From NCBI GenBank assembly GCA_903924715.1, contig CAIYCP010000116.1:1-7705 (forward strand): 7,705 nt of DNA, written 5' to 3'. A program made the translations under genes and the position numbers. The notes under the pieces were generated by a model. The model made no database searches and was not told the DNA's origin. It saw only the letters and a program-made list of their open reading frames with translations. Shown here in pieces: positions 4,939 to 7,705 of this stretch. This DNA comes from an uncultured beta proteobacterium. GTDB taxonomy: Bacteria; Pseudomonadota; Gammaproteobacteria; Burkholderiales; Burkholderiaceae_B. Position 1 is the first letter of the stretch. Every line of letters begins with the position of its first letter.

Positions 4939-6195
4939 ATGTTAATAGAATTCAAAGTCAAAAACTTTCGTTCTTTGCGAAACGAGCAAACTCTAAGCCT
5001 CGTGGCCACCAAAGATAAGTCTTTGCAAGAGCTCAACACCCTACCCTCCGGTATCAAGGCGGCACCGCTGTTGCTGCGCAGTGCGGCCATCTACGGGCCC
5101 AACGCGGGCGGAAAATCTAACCTACTTAAGGCCTTGCAGTACATGCGCGCGGTTGTGCTCGAGTCTGCCTCGGTCATGCAGCCAGGTCAGGTCTTTAACC
5201 TGCAACCTTTTCGCTTTGGCGCTACTGCGATTGCTCAGCCCACAGAGTTTGAAGTGACGTTTGTCCTAGACGGGGTTCGCCATCAATACGGGTTTGAACT
5301 CACTGCCCAGCGAATCACCAAAGAGTATCTACTGGTCTATAAGGCGTTTAAGCCGCAGCAATGGTTCGAACGCCACTACGATCAGGCAAGCGGCAAAGAT
5401 GTGTACGACTTTGGCACCGGCTTAAAGGGGCCCAAAACCGTTTGGGAAGGCGCAACACGCCCGAACGCATTGTTCTTATCGATGGCGGTACAACTGAATA
5501 GCGAGCAATTAAGCCCTGTGTTTGCGTGGTTCGTGAATCAGTTGACCGTCTTTAACGAGATCACGCCGCTAGGCCAACACATGGCGGTCGAGATGCTTCG
5601 CAATCCCGTAGGCAAGCGGGCGATTTGCGATTTCTTAACTTCGGCCGACATCAGCATTTCTGACATCGAAGTGGTCACGCGCAAGGTGTCTGGCAAAGCT
5701 GTGCACGTTGATATTGCCGCCGGAAAAACTGAAGTTCACAACGAAGAACAAGAAATCAGCGAATTGCTATTTCATCACGCCACCGATCAAGGCAAGGCAG
5801 TATTTAGCTTGGGCGATGAATCAATGGGCACCCGTAATCTGCTTTTTCTAAGTGGGCCAGTGCTAGACATTCTCGCAAGAGGCACAACGCTAGTCGTCGA
5901 CGAACTCGACAGCAGCCTACACCCGCTCTTAGTACGCCGGCTGGTAGAGCTTTTTCACAGCCCTAGTGACAACACAAACGGGGCTCAATTGATTTTTACA
6001 ACTCACGACACGTCGTTGCTTGATCCAGAATTATTTCGTCGCGATCAAATATGGTTTATTGAAAAAGATCGCGATCAAGCCTCAAAACTTTATCCACTTT
6101 CAGATTTCAGCCCACGCAAAAATGAAGCGCTTGAGCGTGGTTATCTGATGGGACGTTACGGCGCGCTGCCGTTTTTTAGCGAGATCGAGAAATAA
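4939..6195 (+). CDS. rloA: RloA/AbiLi-type AAA ATPase of a two-gene defence system
   Basis: This 418-residue ATPase belongs to the RloA/AbiLi group (AAA_15/AAA_21, ABC-like SMC-related fold). It begins with the typical strand MLIEFKVKNFRSLRNEQTLSL. Walker A is GPNAGGKSN (53-61). An ABC-signature-like segment LGDESMGTRNLLFL (291-304) precedes Walker B TTLVVDELDSSLHP (316-329, D321/E322), and the H-loop FTTHDTSLLD (353-362) follows. The conserved end GRYGALPFF (405-413) is present. All motifs are intact and length is usual. In known systems the ATPase and an RloB partner together give abortive infection against phage (AbiL in Lactococcus) or sit in restriction loci (rlo genes of Campylobacter). 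ATP-driven sensing is inferred. The rloB start lies 5 nt after the stop, indicating one operon. No ribosome site precedes ATG 4939, yet the N-terminus matches the family exactly. Confidence 0.92.
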   Translation: MLIEFKVKNFRSLRNEQTLSLVATKDKSLQELNTLPSGIKAAPLLLRSAAIYGPNAGGKSNLLKALQYMRAVVLESASVMQPGQVFNLQPFRFGATAIAQPTEFEVTFVLDGVRHQYGFELTAQRITKEYLLVYKAFKPQQWFERHYDQASGKDVYDFGTGLKGPKTVWEGATRPNALFLSMAVQLNSEQLSPVFAWFVNQLTVFNEITPLGQHMAVEMLRNPVGKRAICDFLTSADISISDIEVVTRKVSGKAVHVDIAAGKTEVHNEEQEISELLFHHATDQGKAVFSLGDESMGTRNLLFLSGPVLDILARGTTLVVDELDSSLHPLLVRRLVELFHSPSDNTNGAQLIFTTHDTSLLDPELFRRDQIWFIEKDRDQASKLYPLSDFSPRKNEALERGYLMGRYGALPFFSEIEK

Positions 6196-6200
6196 CATAG

Positions 6201-6875
6201 ATGGCACGTGATAATTCACCCAAAATCCGACAACGCGCACATCTGGCGCGAAAGCATAATCAACGCGCTAGCTATGATCGAGTATTGATTGTGTCTGAAG
6301 GCAGTAAGACCAAACCGCTTTATTTCAAAGAGATAAAAAATACGTACCGTCTACGCACAGCAAACGTTGAAGTACACCCATGCGCACTCGGCACCGAACC
6401 GATTCAAGTCGTGCGTTATGCACAACAACTGTTTGAAAGAGGAGACGTTCACAAGCGTATTCGCGCAAAAGGCTTTGAAAAAATATTTGCTGTTTTTGAT
6501 CGTGATGATCACCAATCTTACTTTGACGCTCTCAAAATTTCTGAATCGCTCGACCGAAAGCTACGTAATGATGCCAATCAACACGTTTCTTTCAGAGCCA
6601 TTGCCTCGGTGCCCTGCTTTGAACTTTGGTTGTTACTACACTTCGAAGATGTTCACCATCTACTGCACCGCGACGAGATTCTGCGTCGACTCAAACAACA
6701 CATGCCAAGTTACTCGAAAGGCGCAGGTCAAAGTTTTGCTGCCACCAAGCAATGCCTAAACCCCGCTACCCAGCGAGCTAAAAACTTGAATACACTTAGC
6801 AGTACATTCGATGACACTATGCCCTCAACCGCAATTGTTGAACTTGTAACGCTATTGGTTGAACTTGAAAATTAA
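6201..6875 (+). CDS. rloB: RloB-family TOPRIM-like protein, partner of the ATPase
   Basis: This 224-residue RloB (AbiLii-type) protein starts with a basic N-terminus (residues 8-23). Then comes the TOPRIM-like motif VLIVSEGSKTKPLYFKEI (28-45, E33) and the acidic motif FAVFDRDDH (96-104, D100/D102). The conserved block SVPCFELWLLLHFED (136-150) follows. The C-terminal part has the family's ASK/PST-like ending (PSTAIVELVTLL, 208-219). TOPRIM-like folds use such glutamate and aspartates to bind metal, so a nuclease-type effector role is likely but inferred. Many relatives have a glutamate two residues after the threonine of the EG motif (EGxxTE); here it is lysine K38. The gene follows the ATPase by 5 nt in an operon. 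The frame ends cleanly, and no terminator hairpin is seen after it. Confidence 0.9.
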   Translation: MARDNSPKIRQRAHLARKHNQRASYDRVLIVSEGSKTKPLYFKEIKNTYRLRTANVEVHPCALGTEPIQVVRYAQQLFERGDVHKRIRAKGFEKIFAVFDRDDHQSYFDALKISESLDRKLRNDANQHVSFRAIASVPCFELWLLLHFEDVHHLLHRDEILRRLKQHMPSYSKGAGQSFAATKQCLNPATQRAKNLNTLSSTFDDTMPSTAIVELVTLLVELEN

Positions 6876-6958
6876 CGATTAAGGTAAAGCGGATGGGCGG
6901 CGACGCATCAGTTGGCTATGTAATGCCGCCGTACTGTAACCGTGGTCAACGCGAAACA

Positions 6959-6977
6959 ATTTGATACAAAAAATAGT
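6959..6977 (+). repeat. 19-bp direct repeat, right copy
   Basis: Identical to 4316-4334 in the same orientation, 81 bp after the rloB stop. The flanking 6878-7070 has no recognisable gene, only a weak ggcggc/gccgcc pair (6896-6901, 6925-6930) and a TACAAT (7013-7018) without a matching -35 box. Confidence 0.75.
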
Positions 6978-7013
6978 CCCGTCAAGCGTGTATTTTGGAT
7001 CTGATCTAAAACT

Positions 7014-7072
7014 ACAATTACGACTTTCGCGAAGACAGAGGCAATATCGCAGTGAAGCTGAACTGTAAGTAG
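7014..7072 (+). other. Open frame before the HigA-HicB chimera, possible toxin tail
   Basis: Between an in-frame stop and TAG 7070-7072 the frame reads YNYDFREDRGNIAVKLNCK. Its stop overlaps the ribosome site of the following antitoxin frame, as toxin stops often do in TA operons. I do not recognise the sequence, and an open run of 20 codons is within chance expectation. Weak. Confidence 0.15.
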
Positions 7073-7075
7073 GAG
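7071..7075 (+). promoter_or_regulatory. Ribosome site AGGAG in front of an ATC codon
   Basis: AGGAG ends 5 nt before 7081, ideal spacing for a start codon. The codon there is ATC, followed immediately by the family-like HigA N-terminus. This marks the original start position of the chimera and suggests that ATG was mutated to ATC, or that a rare AUC start is used. Confidence 0.6.
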
Positions 7076-7080
7076 CAACC

Positions 7081-7617
7081 ATCAATATCCACCCCATTCA
7101 AGACGAGCAATCCTATCAAACTGCGCTCAAAGAAATCTCTAGGCTAATAGATACCAACTCAGAGTTAGGCACCCCTGAGGGCGACCGGTTAGACATCTTA
7201 GTGGACCTTATTCAGGCTTATGAGGCTCATCACTACTCAATCGCCGTGCTCGATCAAATTGAAACTATCAACTCCAGAATGGATCAAACTCACTTAAGAT
7301 ATCCAATCGCCATTGAACCAGGCAACGCCCACACTGCGTGGGGAGTCGTTGTGCCCGATCTACCAGGATGCTTCTCGGCTGCTGACAGCGGAATCGACGA
7401 AGCGATCGATAACGCGAAAGAATCTATTGAACTGTGGATTAAAGATGCTATTGATGCGGGGAAAGACATTCCTAAACCAAGTTCAATCTTAGCGTTTCAA
7501 AAGAAAAACGAGTTTCAAGGCTGGCTCTGGACCATTATTGAGATCAATCGCGATTATGTTTGTGTGCCCTCAGATCATTTACCGAGAACATTTGCTTGCG
7601 ACCAACGATGTGACTAG
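7081..7617 (+). pseudogene. HigA N-terminus fused in frame to HicB antitoxin, start codon lost
   Basis: From 7081 the frame reads a COG5499 HigA N-terminus (NIHPIQDEQSYQTALKEI, then TPEGDRLDILVDLIQAYEAHHY). It stops matching HigA at SRMDQ, exactly where the HTH should begin. From about 7291 it becomes a HicB antitoxin: LRYPIAIEPG, then AWGVVVPDLPGCFSAAD, DEAIDNAKESIELWI, PSSILAFQKKNEFQGWLWTIIEI. The usual C-terminal ribbon-helix-helix or HTH region of HicB is missing. After 7546 the frame runs antisense through the HTH gene on the other strand to TAG 7615-7617. The start codon is ATC, so either the gene is dead or translation begins at GTG 7201 or ATG 7279, neither with a ribosome site. ATG 7279 would give a 112-residue HicB. 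No HicA toxin is next to it. Total length from 7081 would be 178 residues. Confidence 0.75.
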
Positions 7618-7705
7618 GTAGCAATTTTTCCGCTTGAACATAGCGATGCAAAGTTGGCAAAGATATCCCCAAGTACTCAGCTGCTTCTGCAGCAGACAAG
7701 GGTTG
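7544..7705 (-). CDS. Excisionase/MerR-type HTH protein, N-terminus beyond window
   Basis: On the minus strand a frame open at the window edge encodes 53 residues and ends at TGA 7544-7546. It has the HTH_17 excisionase-like pattern: LSAAEAAEYLGISLPTLHRYVQAEKLLPSHIVGRKQMFSVNDLRAH. That is a first helix, a recognition helix, and a wing with GRKQMFSVNDL. Such domains occur in phage and transposon excisionases and in antitoxins paired with PIN or similar toxins. The short tail after the wing fits a small excisionase-like or antitoxin protein. Upstream coding sequence lies outside the window, so partner and size are unknown. Its last 25 codons overlap, antisense, the end of the HigA-HicB chimera; this HTH reading has the clear family match, so the overlap is probably non-coding on the plus strand. 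Confidence 0.8.
   Translation of the reverse strand, partial: QPLSAAEAAEYLGISLPTLHRYVQAEKLLPSHIVGRKQMFSVNDLRAHKHNRD

Noticed and set aside
6367..6759. Plus-strand open frame inside rloB
   Set aside because: It is an alternative frame of a clearly recognised RloB gene, with cysteine- and threonine-rich nonsense composition.
6879..7097. Minus-strand open frame of 72 codons after rloB
   Set aside because: No ribosome site, unusual composition and no recognisable family. It also runs across the direct repeat and the chimera's ribosome site.

Overview
This 7.7 kb window is accessory DNA from a proteobacterium-like genome of intermediate base composition. It is packed with toxin-antitoxin (TA) modules, remnants of TA modules, and one two-gene phage-defence operon. 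I see no housekeeping gene, no RNA gene and no integrase or transposase in the window. The taxonomic assignment rests only on the gene families present and is soft.

Layout, left to right. Positions 1-435 (minus) hold an unrecognised gene cut by the window edge. It is preceded by a 20-codon leader frame with a strong ribosome site, and then by a G-rich stretch. Positions 673-2273 (plus) hold an apparently intact higBA-type operon. It has a near-consensus promoter whose 17-bp spacer is itself an inverted repeat, a HigB toxin, and a HigA antitoxin fused to an ImmA/IrrE (M78) metalloprotease domain. Facing it tail to tail is a second HTH-M78 protein (2313-3437, minus). Its promoter appears to give a leaderless mRNA and carries two 9-bp direct repeats exactly 10 bp apart.

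The middle (3572-4704) is a graveyard of TA operons. One HigA antitoxin lies on each strand. Each is preceded by only the last 20 or so codons of a RelE-type HigB toxin, ending in the family's typical aspartate-tyrosine-histidine tail. Between them lies a regulator or antitoxin of the COG4190/TumA-like type, truncated just before its winged-helix domain.

Positions 4939-6875 (plus) hold an intact RloA-RloB pair, an AAA ATPase and a TOPRIM-like RloB protein, with their own promoter. This is the AbiL-type abortive-infection layout. A perfect 19-bp direct repeat (4316-4334 and 6959-6977) brackets the segment carrying the plus-strand orphan HigA and the RloAB operon, so the segment may have moved or may be excisable.

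The right end (7081-7705) holds a chimera: the N-terminal part of a HigA antitoxin, lacking its HTH, runs in frame into a HicB antitoxin. It has a good ribosome site but ATC where ATG is expected. Its 3' end runs antisense into an excisionase-type HTH gene that is cut by the window edge.

Taken together, the window has one intact HigB/HigA-protease module, one intact defence operon, and several antitoxins that have lost their toxins. The repeated loss of toxin bodies with retention of their 3' tails and the antitoxins is the most striking pattern here.
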